Assembly: GCF_050624435.1 (NCBI RefSeq)
Contig: NC_134537.1
Span: forward strand, 127,138,086-127,202,085
DNA: 64,000 nucleotides
Reading direction: 5' to 3'
Source: Tenrec ecaudatus
Lineage: Eukaryota; Chordata; Mammalia; Afrosoricida; Tenrecidae
Below the pieces are notes generated by a model, which was not told the DNA's origin, searched no databases, and worked only from the letters and a program-made list of their open reading frames with translations. Below, piece by piece: positions 11,336 to 22,948 of this stretch (position 1 is the stretch's first letter; every line of letters begins with the position of its first letter). The translations under genes and the position numbers were made by a program.

Positions 11336-12456
11336 TTCAGTACATTAAAATAAAGTTAGACTTTGTTTTATTAACGAATGCTGGCAAAGATTTGAGTCAT
11401 ACTTTGGTGTCCGTATGATGAGAAACACATAAAATAAATTGTTTCCTTATTCCAATAGCAAGACAATGAAATGATTTTTAAAATTGATTCTTAAACATGA
11501 GTGTGTGTGTATCCATGTATGTGTCGGTGGGGCATATGTGCACAGATTAATTAATATGTGTGAATATTTGCGATTGAAGACCAAACTTGACCCAAGTTTT
11601 GTAGGTATGCCATATCAGGCTTACCTCTGCTTGAATCCACATAAATAGAACAAGCCTGGGAGAAGACTGGAGGAGAGCTTGAAAGTACCAATGACCTACT
11701 TGGGCAGAAAGGGCCTTACCTCAACTGTTGGTTCTACTACACTGCTACCATACCATCCTTTCTGCTCCCCTTTATTAAGCTTTTAATGATATTTCCTTTT
11801 GATTCAGACAAATTAATTCATTTATTATCATCTGACTTTGATTTGCTTATTATTACTTTTCTTCTATTCAAAATAACATTGCATGCATCACAATTCATGT
11901 GTAGGATTCAATGTAATACTTACTTTTCCTCCTAACAAAAACTTTAAAATTCTTATTTTTTTATCTCTCATCACTTGGGCACATCATCTCTGAATTTCCA
12001 CACTCGTTTTATGCTTTATCATGTTTATCATGAAGAAGAAATATATTGTTAGCACTTTCATCAAACTGTTTCAGGAGCACATGTTGTTTATCTAAACATC
12101 GTTTAAGCTTCTAAGGACCAGAGGATGCTATTTTTAAGTCTAATTTTAAATCAATTTACCTTCCACATATTTAAAACTCATTGCAATTATTCTTACAAAT
12201 TTAACAATCACTGTTAATTGCAGGAACTTGCAAGCAATAATATGGACAACTGTAAAAGTATAGTCGTTTTATGAATTATGGAATATCACACAGAATGGTT
12301 GTCTCTTGGCCTGAAATGGCATAAATCTCATAAAGAATTGGCAGAGGTGTTTAACTAGATTAAGACAAGGGGGCAAATTCTATGCATTAAAAGGAGAGGT
12401 TGAATATTTTACAATAATTAATTAATGTATTCACAGGAGTAATTAATGGCAAGGGA
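11336..12456. other. No gene or repeat recognised
   Basis: AT-rich sequence without an exon-like frame or a recognised repeat. Confidence 0.5.
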
Positions 12457-12473
12457 AAAATGTAAACAATGTG

Positions 12474-12799
12474 GGCAGTGATACAAAGAGGGGAAGGGGA
12501 AGGTGGGAGAGAAAAGGGGAACCAATCACAATGATAGACATATAACCCCCTCCCAGGGGGACCGACAACAGAAAAGTGGGTGAAGGGAAACAGCAATCAG
12601 TGTAAGACATGAAAAAAAAAAGATAGATTATCAAGAATTCACAAAGGAGGAGGAAAAATGAAATAATACTAAGTGTTCAAGTAGCAAGAAAATGTTTTGA
12701 AAATGATGATGGCAACTTATGTACGAAGGTGCCTGACACAGGGATGGATGGATGGATTGTGATAAGAGTTGTATGAGACTCGGGAAAATAATTTTTTCT
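12474..12799 (+). mobile_element. 5'-truncated L1 (3' UTR only) with TSD
   Basis: Matches the last 330 bases or so of the long L1 3' UTR seen at 54500-54840: 'gggaaggtgggagag', 'ataaccccctcccag', 'gatgatggcaactta', 'ttgtgataagagttg'. It is flanked by aaaatgtaaacaatgtg (12457-12473) and aaaatgtaaacaattgtg (12800-12817), a TSD of about 17 bases differing by one inserted base. No coding sequence. The short A-rich tail is degraded. Confidence 0.93.
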
Positions 12800-13054
12800 A
12801 AAATGTAAACAATTGTGAAGTTTCCACTTCACTTATCAAAGCTAAAGTAACTGACTATAAAACAAAAATGCAACATGGAGAAAAACAAACCTGAAAACTG
12901 TGATTTGGTGATGTAAATGAAAGAAGCTTAGCTCCCATAGAGTTGTGTAATGACCCAGTAAAGCAAGGACAATTCAATAGTTGAGGGAGAACTCACTCTA
13001 CCAGAGTTTAAAATAAGCTATACAAACCCTGTAAGAAGATCCCTGTGCTCTTTT

Positions 13055-13220
13055 CACCTAAACCCACTGCATTGAATTGATTCCAGCCCATAATGACCCT
13101 ATACGGGCATTCTGAGGCTGTACCGCTTTAAGGAACTAGATTGCCTCCTGTTTCTTCTGCTGAGTCTCTGGTGAGTGTGACCTCCAGACCTTGTGGTTAG
13201 CAGCCCAATACTTAGCCAAC
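13055..13220 (-). mobile_element. AfroSINE
   Basis: Reverse-strand copy: 'ccactgcattgaattg' then 'cataatgaccctatac' at the tail side and 'cttgtggttagcagcc' at the tRNA-like head. Diverged from the other copies; TSD not visible. Confidence 0.82.
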
Positions 13221-15019
13221 ATAGGAATTAATAATTCAAGTACAGAATAAAGCAGAGTAATTAAGGGAGACAGATATAAATATAGGCATTTGGCATATGG
13301 TCAAGAATGTATTTCAAATTACATTGAATTCTTCCTCCCTTCATTGATAAATTGTAGTTTACAATGATTAAGGTTTAGCCATATGACATAACACGGGAAC
13401 ATAAAATTTAAAATGTAAACTAAATAAACCAGAGTTGATATCAGAGAGAGTCGTGTAGTGCTCCATTTTAATAAGGTACGTCCAAGTTGGATGGCTTTGC
13501 ACTCTGTCCACGTGATTTAAGTTGGAAACACAGGCCCCAAATTCCATTCCCTGTATGGTTCTGGCCTAGACTTGGCTAAGAGAAAAATTTGAACATGATT
13601 TTGAAGTAGTCAGTGAACAAGACCCTTTAGTCTTGACAATCACTACAGTGAGAAATAGATGCAAACATAGCAGCAGATTCCCGTTTGACCTTCCTCTCTA
13701 ATTGCTGCCCAGTTCTTCTCTCAATTACTGGCTCTGCTGATCAACAGCAAACCCTCAGGCCCGCCATCAGCAGCACATCAAAAGCATCGAGCCTTGCTCA
13801 ATCTTTTCCTATTTAGTCGCACTCTCACAGGAGGACCTGCCTTGTTTCAGGAGAGCTGGTGAGTAACTCTTCTCTGACCTTCCAGCTATCCCTTTCAGAT
13901 CCTTATTTTCTTTGAATAGACATGCTGTTTATAACAAACCCTTATTCCATACATGTGTAGTAGTTCCACTTGTCTGATTGAAACCCTGCCTCAGACACAC
14001 CCAGAAAAATAATCTACAAACCTGAAGGTAAAATTCCAGTGAGGATACAAAGGTAATTTTCATCAGAGGAATAGTTGATACTGGCAGGAACTAGAGATTT
14101 TTTATTTATATACATTTCATTTTACAGTGGGAATAGTGAGCTAAATTTCTTGATCTGACTCAAAGCAAAGGTTCTATCTATACTTTACTTGCCTTGCTGA
14201 GGATGTCTGAACAGAGGAAGAAATGGCTTATTTCTGGATCCAGTTCATTCAAGGTAACACTGGCTAATGAAAAAGAAAAATGGCATAATAGAAGAAGTGA
14301 TGAGACCATTATAAAGATACTGATACCAAGGACATGGGGTAGAATCAGAGGTGTGGCCTGTTAGGAAAACTTTTTTTTTAATTGTTTAAATACATACAAG
14401 ATTGATGCGCCTTCCTGCTTCAAGACTCTGCCAGAGTAAACAGACCCACAGAGAATAGACTTTCAAATATGGGATTACTATCACTAACTTACCAATACTA
14501 GGTTTATCCTACCATAAGATTACTAATGTTAATACATGTGTCTAAAAATTAGTGAAATTTAGTATATATAACAGGGGGAAAATGGGATATATAGATAGTT
14601 GCAAGATGTGAAGAAAGCACTAGATTGGAGGGCATGTCTTTTCATGTCACTGAAGTGTTGTGTGGTTTTTAGCAATTCACTCAATTTCAAGGAAAGTCCA
14701 ATTCACTATTTTTAAATGTGGGAGATATTGCCTATGTAATAGATAGTTTTTTCTAATAGAATTAGACAAATAGGTAATAGAAATAGGACTGAATTAATCT
14801 TTAAAAATTAAGACAACCAGCATTCAGTATAGCACCAATAAAATACACATTGTTGCTCTAGTTCCTGAATTTTTTACATTTTGAAACAACTGCTATTAAA
14901 GATACAGTATGTCCTATACAATAGGAGATTAAAAAGTAAGAACGTATTTTCTACCAAAGTCAATAAAAATTAAGAGCAGTTCTTGGTGAATTATTAGAGT
15001 TTATGATCTTTCAACAAAC
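13221..15019. other. No gene or repeat recognised
   Basis: AT-rich with no exon-like frame. Poly-T/A runs such as the one near 14370 are the only simple sequence. A diverged older repeat may be hidden here. Confidence 0.45.
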
Positions 15020-16560
15020 TCAGGGATAAGGGAACAACACGAGATCTAAACTTGATGGTGAGGAGGGTGTACACTGTTGGGTGGGGTTTGTTCAAGTGCA
15101 ATGTATCTGAGAGGGATTACTGAGAGCCAAATGGAGGGTGAGCATGGATAGTGGGACAGGAAGAAGGTGAAAGGAAATAGATGAAAGAAGTAGGAGGCAA
15201 AAGCTCTTTGTAGAGGTATAGCTATAGGCATGTATATAGGTCACTATAATAATTTATAACGAAAGGGATAGAGGCCAATGTACATATATTTATATGTTAA
15301 GTATTAAGATAGCAGACGGACTTTGGCCTCTACTCTAGGCCTCTCTAAACACAAGAGCGATTTGTTCGAGTCACCTGGCACTCGGTGATTCTCACTATCC
15401 TGGCACGATTGCTGAAGACAAAATGGGTACATTTCCATCCAAAGATAAAGCATCTAGGGCAGTGGTTCTCATCCTGTGGGTCAAGACCCCTTTGGGGGTC
15501 AAATGACCCTTTCACAGGGGTCACCTAAGACCATCAGAAAACACATAAATATTTCATAATATATAATTACATATTATTTTGTGATTAATTACTGCTTTAA
15601 TTGTGTTTAGCTTTAATTATATTTAATTTGTAACAATGATAATACATCCTGCATATCAGATATTTAAGTTATGATTGATAACAGTAGCAAACTTACATTT
15701 ATGAAGAGCAACAAAAATAATTTTATGGTTGGGGGGGTCACCAAAACATGAGAAACTGTATTAAAGGGTTGCGGCATTAAGAAGGTTGAGAACCACTGAT
15801 CTGGGGTCTTAAAGGCTTGAAGTTAAACAAGCAGAATCTAGCAGGGAAGTACATAAGTCCACATGGAAGAAGCTCATCAGCCTATGTGATCATGAGGTGT
15901 CGACAGGATCAGGCATCAAGTATCAAAGATCGCAAACAAACAATCATATCGATGTTAGAGATAGAGGTTGAAAAGGAGATCCAAACCCATCTGTAGACAA
16001 TTGGATATCACCGCACAGAAGGGTTACAAGGAAGGGACGATTCAAACAGGGTGCAGTATAGTACCGATTAAACACAAATCATTCTTCTATATCCTGAATG
16101 CTTCCTCCCCACCACTACCATGACCTAGTTCTACCTTACAAATTTGGCTAGACTGGAGTCCATACATTGGTACAGATAAGAGCTTCTAACACAAGGAATT
16201 CAGGAAAAATAAAACGCTCAGGAACAGTAGTCGGAGTAGTGATACCATGAGGGTAGGGGGATGGTGAGGGTGGGTGAGGGAAGGGAAAAAAGTGGGAACC
16301 CATCACAAGGCTGGATGTATAGCCCACCCCCAGGGAGACAAATAACAGAAATGTGGGTAATGGGAGACAACAGACAGTATAAGACACAAGGGGAGAGGGA
16401 GGGTGGGGAAAAAAAGAGGATCTGAGACCAAGGGCTCAAGTAGAAAGAAAATATCTTGGAAATGTTGATGGCAACATATGTACAAGTGTGCTTAATAAAA
16501 TGAATGATGGATTATTCGAAGTTTTTTTAAAGCCAGCCCCCAAAATGATTAACAACAAAA
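15020..16560 (+). mobile_element. 5'-truncated L1 (3' UTR) containing a SPIN-like transposon
   Basis: Follows the L1 3' UTR of the large copy at 53620-54840: 'agggtgagcatggatag', 'cctggcacgattgctg', 'gtcttaaaggcttgaag', 'ctcatcagcctatgtg', 'cagtagtcggagtag' and the terminal 'aatgatggatt'. Apart from the 339-bp insertion the order is collinear with that copy. ORF2 is absent. The three overlapping minus frames at 16148-16485 are antisense readings of the G-rich UTR. The TSD is not resolved. Confidence 0.9.
15460..15798. mobile_element. SPIN-like nonautonomous hAT DNA transposon
   Basis: The left terminus 'cagtggttctcatcctg' and right terminus 'aggttgagaaccactg' are inverted repeats of the SPIN type. 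SPIN-like subterminal blocks follow: 'cgaccc'-type 'gacccctttgggggtc', 'ccctttcacaggggtc', and near the right end 'tttatggttgggggg' and 'ctgtattaaagggttg'. The flanks atctaggg (15452-15459) and atctgggg (15799-15806) form the 8-bp TSD typical of hAT elements, with one mismatch. They fall in L1 3' UTR, so the insertion postdates that L1. No transposase. The AT-rich centre is consistent with a deletion derivative. Confidence 0.92.
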
Positions 16561-17235
16561 AAAATCAAGATAAATATGTAATTGTAAAGAAAAACAAACC
16601 AAAAAAGGGCTTAATAAATTGTTGACCAAATTATATTTTCTTCCTTGGTTTGGCTTTTGTACATAAAGGATTGCTTCACAGAGTCTTTCATTCCAGGATA
16701 ATTGAAGAGAGAGTAGAAGAGAGTTTAAAGATGTTCAATTTTAACTGAAGTGTCCTGCCCCGAACTAGCTGTGTTTTAAAGCATAAAGATAACTGGTACA
16801 AAGACAACCCACCTGGAAGATGATGGGTCAGCCATTGGTGATTTCCAAGAGCCATGCAAAACCAGGTGAATAGGAAGTGATGTTGCGCGGGCGGGGCAGT
16901 GCCCTACTTTTCAAAAATGAACAGGAAAAAGCCACAAATGCTATATATTAAGTTGACGTAAATCACTCACCAGTTTCCATGGATTTCTATAAAAGATGCT
17001 GTGGTTTCTAAGCAGTGTAAGTTAAACAAAAATGTACATTGAATACTTTTTAAAAATAAAGGCAACTGGAAAATAACCTTGATAATTAATACCCTGAAGG
17101 ATATATGTTGGATGAATAGCCAAATTATGAAGGCACATTTTCAACTGGCAAAATGACCGAATTTCAAACCAGGATTCATTCAGTAGCCACTTGTGGAGAG
17201 AAATTCACAGCCTGATGGGCTGTGTCTTTAGTCCT
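16561..17235. other. No gene recognised
   Basis: After the A-rich tail of the L1 there is unique-looking sequence with no exon-like frame. Confidence 0.5.
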
Positions 17236-17239
17236 TTTT

Positions 17240-17475
17240 ATTTGATGATTTATTAATGACTTGGTAGAAAAGATAGTTGGTGTGCTCATTAAATTTTCCA
17301 ATGTCATTAAGTCAAATGAGGTAATAAGTATATTATGTGACAAATCCAAGATCCCAAAAGATGCTATCCAGCTGAGATTTTGGGCTGTTACCAATAATAT
17401 GAAATCTAATTGGAATGCATATGAAATATTCTCCCTTGCCACCATAAATCTAAACCACTCCCCCAAGTGTAGAAT
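17240..17475 (+). mobile_element. CR1/L3-type LINE reverse-transcriptase relic
   Basis: The plus frame 17261-17509 (82 codons) reads like the C-terminal end of the RT domain of CR1/L3 LINEs: a 'KFSNVIKSNEV'-like palm remnant, then 'SKIPKDAIQLRFWAVTNNMK', where L3 proteins have an 'I-x-x-D-L-x-x-L-x-x-W-A' pattern followed by 'N-x-M-K-F-N'. L3 is an ancient inactive mammalian LINE. The open frame across old sequence is probably chance, though an exapted piece cannot be excluded. Confidence 0.7.
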
Positions 17476-19608
17476 AGCATTCTACCCACCTATAAGCAAC
17501 AAAAGGTAATCACAGAAACACCTATATATGTTAAAGCAAGCGTACTTCTTATTTTAGAAAAATTAGTAAGCATTCTTGTGGGGAAAAAATCAGAGATTCA
17601 GGTGACATCATAGTTAATACAATCAGAGCGATTGTATTGCCACAAAAGCTTACATGATCTGAAGTCAGCTGAGAGAAGGTCCCAGCAGGAGGCAGGAAGG
17701 GGCAGGGAAGATGGGCAAAGGGAAATGAGGAGCCGAGGGAGAAGTGGCACGAGTGCTGTTACGTGAGGGAAACTGCAAATAATGTTACAAAATAAAATGT
17801 GTCTAAACTATCTGTATAGACAACTATAAAAGTCCACTCCAACTACAATAAAAAATAAGATCTGACAAAGGAAAAACAAGGAAAGTGATAGCCCAATCTT
17901 AGTGAAGCGGGGCACTACACAGATCTTCTGTTACGCTTTTACAGGACTTAGAATAGAGAATGCATACATTGACAGGGAGATTATGGACTTCCAGATTCTT
18001 AGCACATAGTAGGTATCTTTCATCACAGGCGTAAAGTTTCATTGAGTCTAAGATGAATGAGTTATTGCTAAGTAGAGGAAGGTCCATGTTTAATTTACAA
18101 AATTTTCTGAATAGAACTGTTTCATCATGTAGAAAAAGAATTGGGATGATTTATCTGTTGAAGACACTGCAGAGAGATTCAAGTTGAGAATTAAATGGCA
18201 TAAGATCCAGATGCTCCTCGAAATTGAATGCTATATTTTTCAACTATGATAAAAATTATCCAAAAGTACTTTGAGCAATGAAAGATATGTAGACAAAACT
18301 TATATGATAGAAATAAAATTGACTAGAAAACATAAACTATTACAAAATAAAACAGACCTCACTTTACAGATGTATTGAAGCAATTTTTTTTCAGGGTCAC
18401 AGCTAAGTATAAATCAGTAGTTCAGTAACAGGTGGTATGGAAATTCAGGCAATTGAAAATAAAGAGGAATTTTAATCTCAACAGTCTAAACTCCTTTGAG
18501 AGAACAGAGTAATTTAAGTTCACAGGGGTCTCTAACACCGCACTTATAAACAGGAAAGTTGAAGGAGATGGTATTTATTGTTGATCTTAACTCTGAAATT
18601 TTATAAATAGACCTGTTCTGAATGGGATCACAACCCCTGGACACCAAGCATAGTGGACACTTGTACATTCTGGAATTTAGAAAGAGGAGCATGCTCCACC
18701 ACATAATGTGTGGCATTGTACAGTTATTGGTAACAATGTAGAGTCCCCGTGGCAGACTTGGGAGTCCTAAAGTAAAATAAAAGGTATTCCAGCCTCTTTG
18801 ATGGGAAACAAAGGAAGAACTACTCCTTGGGTAAAGGACCTTTAGAGGGAAGACACAGAACTGAGATGTACCCCCAAAAAGCCAAGTACAGATGAGTGCT
18901 TCCTAGCAAAGTCAGGGACTCACAGGAAATCGTGGCTGCTGATGAGCAGGTGTGTTCTGTGTCTGATCAGAGCACAACAGGAGAAATAGACTTAGGCTCA
19001 GGTGGAAGCAATATTTTTGGATGCCCTATGTTTCCAAGTATATTTGAGATAATGAAATATTTTACCAAAGAATGTTGACTAATCTACTTATCTGAAGGTT
19101 TTAAGAAAACTTGCAGGGCATTTTCTGCCAGATTCAAGTGCAGTTGTAGATGACCTTGTGATATTTCCCACTGTATTACCATATAATAAGGTGAAAAATC
19201 AGATAACATATGGAATCCAAAGTAGCTCCCTCATGGAAAAAAATAGCCAAGGGTTGCTTTCCTTGGGCTGACGATATCGTGGTTTCATTTGGTTTTCAAA
19301 ATGAATTCTTCAGGACTGATTGCATAACCTTAGTATCTGAGCAGTGGCTTGCTTCCCTAAATGTCAGAGCTGAGCATATTTTTACGTTAGCTTAAAAACC
19401 AGGAATCACTGTGATACAAGTTTCATATTCCTCAATAAAGTGGAGCTATACAAAGTTGCTTCTGCATCTTCATTTTTATAGTACACTGAGAATTTTCAAA
19501 GCTAAAGTATTTCAGGATCATTTATCTGCATATTTATGAAAACACTAATATTTTATTATTTTGATTACAAGAACTCTCATTATGTTACTGTTGCTCTTAG
19601 ATGCAGCT
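17476..19608. other. No gene or repeat recognised
   Basis: No frame has recognisable domains; the longest plus-strand frames (60 codons or so, at 18896 and 19210) look like chance. Confidence 0.45.
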
Positions 19609-19630
19609 GATGGGTCAGCTCTGACCCATC
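19609..19630. promoter_or_regulatory. Perfect 10-bp inverted repeat; nuclear-receptor-like half-sites
   Basis: gatgggtcag at 19609-19618 and its exact reverse complement at 19621-19630 are separated by two bases. Within it, GGGTCA and TGACCC face each other with a 4-base spacer, similar to nuclear-receptor half-sites in IR4 layout. It lies just outside an MLT1 LTR. Binding is inference; a chance palindrome is possible. Confidence 0.35.
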
Positions 19631-19634
19631 CATA

Positions 19635-20113
19635 CAATAGGCAGAACAGTAGCTTCTGAAAGATGTGCACATATTAATTCCCAGAACCTGAAAATATGTT
19701 ACCTTACATGACAAAAGAGGCTTTGCATATGTGAGGAAGTTAAGAACCTTGAAATTCAAAGATTACCCTGGTTTATAATAAGAGTTCATATAAGACGGAG
19801 ATGGGATAGTCAGTGTCAAAGAAGATGTAATGATGGAAAGGGAGGTCAGAAATAGAGATTTGAAAATGTTACACTATTGTCTTTGAAAATGAAGGGTGAG
19901 TCATGGCCAAGGAATAAAGGTGGCTTTTAGAACTTTGAAAGACAAGAAAATAGACTCTCCCCTAAAGCATCCAGAAGGAATTTATCTCTGCTGAAATCGT
20001 AGTTTAAATCCAATGAGACCCATCTGGATTTCCGATATCTAGAACTTTAAGATAATAAATTTACATTCTTGTATACCACCAAATTCGATGTCACAACAAT
20101 AAGAAACTAATGC
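19635..20113 (+). mobile_element. MLT1-type LTR (ERVL-MaLR), solo
   Basis: Collinear with an MLT1 LTR: 'taattcccagaacctg', 'atgttaccttacatg', 'aggctttgcatatgtg', 'gactctcccctaaag', 'ccaatgagacccatc', the polyadenylation region 'aagataataaattta' near 20050, and the terminal 'agaaactaatgca'. MaLR elements are very old and inactive. No internal retroviral sequence adjoins it, so it appears to be a solo LTR. Confidence 0.88.
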
Positions 20114-20475
20114 ACTTTCCAAATTAATCACTGTGTATACTTTGGAAAGGACTTCAGTTCTATCTTATTTGAACAAAGTAATAATGATTTCTACTTCATC
20201 GTACTATGTGAGAATTGTGGTGATATAACTAAATCACTCTGAGCGGTGACTAATAGATATAATTATTCACAATTATTTGTTCACTATAACCATTATAATT
20301 AATAAGTCTAATATCCTATAGCTGCTGGGTTGTTTTTTTTTCTTTCAGAAATCCCAGAAAACTGCAATTTCTTTTGCAATATAAAACCATATTGCCTAAC
20401 GTTGGGCTCTGTATTCAAGCAAAACCAGTGAAGCTTATATATGTACATATAGGGTGATATCAAGGAAATGGCTCA
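20114..20475. other. No gene or repeat recognised
   Basis: AT-rich unique-looking sequence with a poly-T run near 20333. Confidence 0.5.
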
Positions 20476-20479
20476 CATA

Positions 20480-20930
20480 GTTGTTGAGGTTGGCAAGTTT
20501 CAAGAAGTGGGTCAGATGCCAGATTGGAGGCTTCTTCTAATGTGCATACCTTCAATGGCTGAGGAGCCCAAGATCAGCAGGTCAGACTACAGGTTTCTGG
20601 CTGCAGAGGCTCATTAATCCAGGTTTGGCAGGTGAAATGGAAGGCTGCTGATGCCTCCCAGGATTGGCAGGCAATCCATCAGGACACTGGCTCAAGTCCC
20701 AAGAACCAGAGGTTGATGACCCAAGTGTAGGATCCAGACTCAAATAAAAAAAAAATAGGCAAGCAGGCTTTTCCACTGCATCTACTTATATTGGAAGCGG
20801 GCCATTCCCACCAGGAGATCGATTTATGGAGGATTACTAAGTCTAACTACCTAGTCACTGAGAATCCTGGTCTAGCTTAGTTGACACAAAAATTAAGCTT
20901 GGAGAGGTTTGAATAAGAAATCTGATGTCA
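20480..20930 (-). repeat. LTR-like dispersed repeat, reverse strand
   Basis: Contains 'ggttggcaagtttc', 'ctcaagtcccaagaac' and ends near 'agttgacacaaaaatt'. This is the antisense of a dispersed mammalian LTR-like repeat whose sense strand opens with a 'gtgtcaac' motif. The 30815-31315 segment appears to be the same family in the opposite orientation. I cannot name the family. Confidence 0.6.
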
Positions 20931-21594
20931 TCTTGGCTCAACTTCACATCCATGCAGGAAACATGAATCGTGTTTTATAATATGGGAAAAAATAAATCCA
21001 TGAGTCTGGCTAAATTTAAAGTGTTTCACTTTTAAATATGATTGTAAAAGATATGAACTTTCTCTGAACAAGGAATAATTTTAAAATTCTAAATAGGTTG
21101 CATAATTTATTGCTTGCTTTGTGCTTTCAGGTTAGAAGAATTCTGTGCCCCCAATTATTTTAAAGAGTTGCTTAGGAATGTGGAGGTGGGAAATCAACTT
21201 AAATTAAGCTGCATGCCAACACTGCATTGGAAACATATGATCAGAGAAGACAATGCATCTTTGAAAGGTTCTTAATATTACACTAAATTTTGCATGTTTT
21301 TTAAAAATCTCCAGTTATTTGAAGATCCTCTGGCTTGTTGAAGGTGTTCAATAAATACTCATATCTATTGAAATTAGTGAATGAAGACAATTACTACATG
21401 CACAGTCCCAAAGGATCAAGAAAATACCAGAAAAATCCCATTAATCAACCATTTCTTTGTGCGAATATTGTTTATTTTTTCATAGTTTTATCTACTTGAA
21501 TAGATTTCTAATCAGTTTCCTCTTTTCCATGTCATAGAGACACTTTAATTCAATCCACTTTCAGGTGCAAAGTAAGTGTTCAAATTTAGAAACA
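20931..21594. other. No gene; possible L2/MIR tail at 21330-21385
   Basis: Apart from 'tgttcaataaatactc' near 21346, which resembles the shared 3' end of L2/MIR, I see nothing recognisable. Confidence 0.4.
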
Positions 21595-21596
21595 TA

Positions 21597-21894
21597 CCGT
21601 ATATACTCAAGTATAAGCTGAATTTTCCAGCACATTTTTTAAACTGGGGGAAGAGCGCAAAAGCAGTGCCCCACTACCACAAATTATGCAGTCGAGTTTC
21701 CCACATTTGGGGAAATCGCAGGGGTCAGCACATCCAGAGTGCAATGGAGAAGCCTCGCCCTGGGAAAACCACCTTCCTGATCATGGTGTCTCCCCCGCCA
21801 GGTAAGTATTCCAGCACAGTTTTAATGCAGTTTTTGTGGTAAAATTAGGTACCTCGGCTGATATTCAGGTTTGCTTATATTCGGGTATATATGA
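21597..21894. mobile_element. Short DNA transposon with terminal inverted repeats, TA-flanked
   Basis: The left end 'ccgtatatactcaag' and the reverse complement of the right end 'tcatatatacccgaa' form inverted termini. On both sides 'tataagc'-type blocks follow. TA dinucleotides at 21595-21596 and 21895-21896 could be a TA target duplication. At about 298 bp with no coding capacity it is MITE-like. I recall closely similar sequence as a repeat in other vertebrates but cannot fix the superfamily. Confidence 0.72.
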
Positions 21895-22224
21895 TAATCT
21901 TACTGTCCTTGCTCAGAAACATTCAATGGGTCCCAAGAGTCTAAATCTGTATTCTTTCATCCACCTTTTCCTATCAACACAAAGGATCTACTACATTCAG
22001 ATAATTAATCTTGGCCCCTTAATATGGAAAAGAATCTTTTGGAAAACTTTGGAAACATGTTGATCACTTTGGAATAATTTACCTAGATAATAAACCCAAA
22101 ATATACCCAATATAACCCATACTATATACTAGCAATTATTACCTTTCTAGTTACATTGCCTATAACATTTTGACGAGCATCCATTACTACCTTGCTTACG
22201 CCTCCATTTTCATAAGACCGTTCG
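21895..22224. other. No feature recognised
   Basis: Unique-looking AT-rich sequence. Confidence 0.5.
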
Positions 22225-22420
22225 ACATAGCTTGCATTTTAATCTGTGTATCCTGTTCATTCTTTTCCTCAACCTGGAATTACTTCCTTGCTATTTCCAG
22301 AGAAAATCGTTACATTTTTGAAGTCATACATTTAAGTTTATTGCCATCATGAATCCTTTCCTAACTGGACTAGTCATACCTCCCTGGCATTTCTGTAGCA
22401 TATGTTTTCCTAATCATCAA
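22225..22420 (+). mobile_element. Probable L2 LINE fragment
   Basis: 'ctcaacctggaattac' followed by 'tcctttcctaactgg' resembles the L2 3' region around its 'cctggaa' and 'ccttccctga' blocks. Very diverged and non-coding. Confidence 0.5.
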
Positions 22421-22424
22421 GATG

Positions 22425-22555
22425 TAAGAGCTTTGAAGTTTGATGAACCTGAGTTTGATTATCTACCTCTTACTGGATCTATAACCTTGACTAAATATCT
22501 TACATAATTGGACCCTGGTTTTATCTTCTGTTAAATAGGGATGAATAATATGAAC
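22425..22555 (+). mobile_element. MIR SINE
   Basis: Shows the MIR order: 'gatgaacctgagtttg', 'ctcttactggatctat', 'aaccttgactaaat', 'ttaaatagggatgaat'. MIR is an ancient tRNA-derived SINE of mammals. Diverged as expected. Confidence 0.8.
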
Positions 22556-22948
22556 AAGAACACACATCAACATTGGAAGAAGGCTTATTAACTTGCATTC
22601 TTACAGATGACACCAATTTGCTTATTGAAAGTGAGGCGCACTTGAAGCACTTGCTGATGAGAATCAAGGATTGCACCCGACAACTCAATGTAAATAAAAC
22701 CCCAATCCTCACGACTGGGTCAATATGTAACATCATGACAAATGGTGAAAATGTTGAAATTGTCAGGGATCTAGTCTTGCTTGGACACACAATCAATGTT
22801 CTCCGAAGCAGAAGTCAAGAGATCAAAGCGACCTATTGCATTGGGTAAGCCTGCTGCACGAGACCTCTTTGCAGTGTGGAAAAACAAGGATGTAACTTTA
22901 AAGACTAAGGTGAGCCTGGCCCAAATGATGGTATTTTAAACTGCCTTA

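Noticed and set aside
16148..16485. Three overlapping minus-strand frames of 60-79 codons
   Set aside because: Antisense of the G/A-rich L1 3' UTR; overlapping open frames in several phases are a composition effect.
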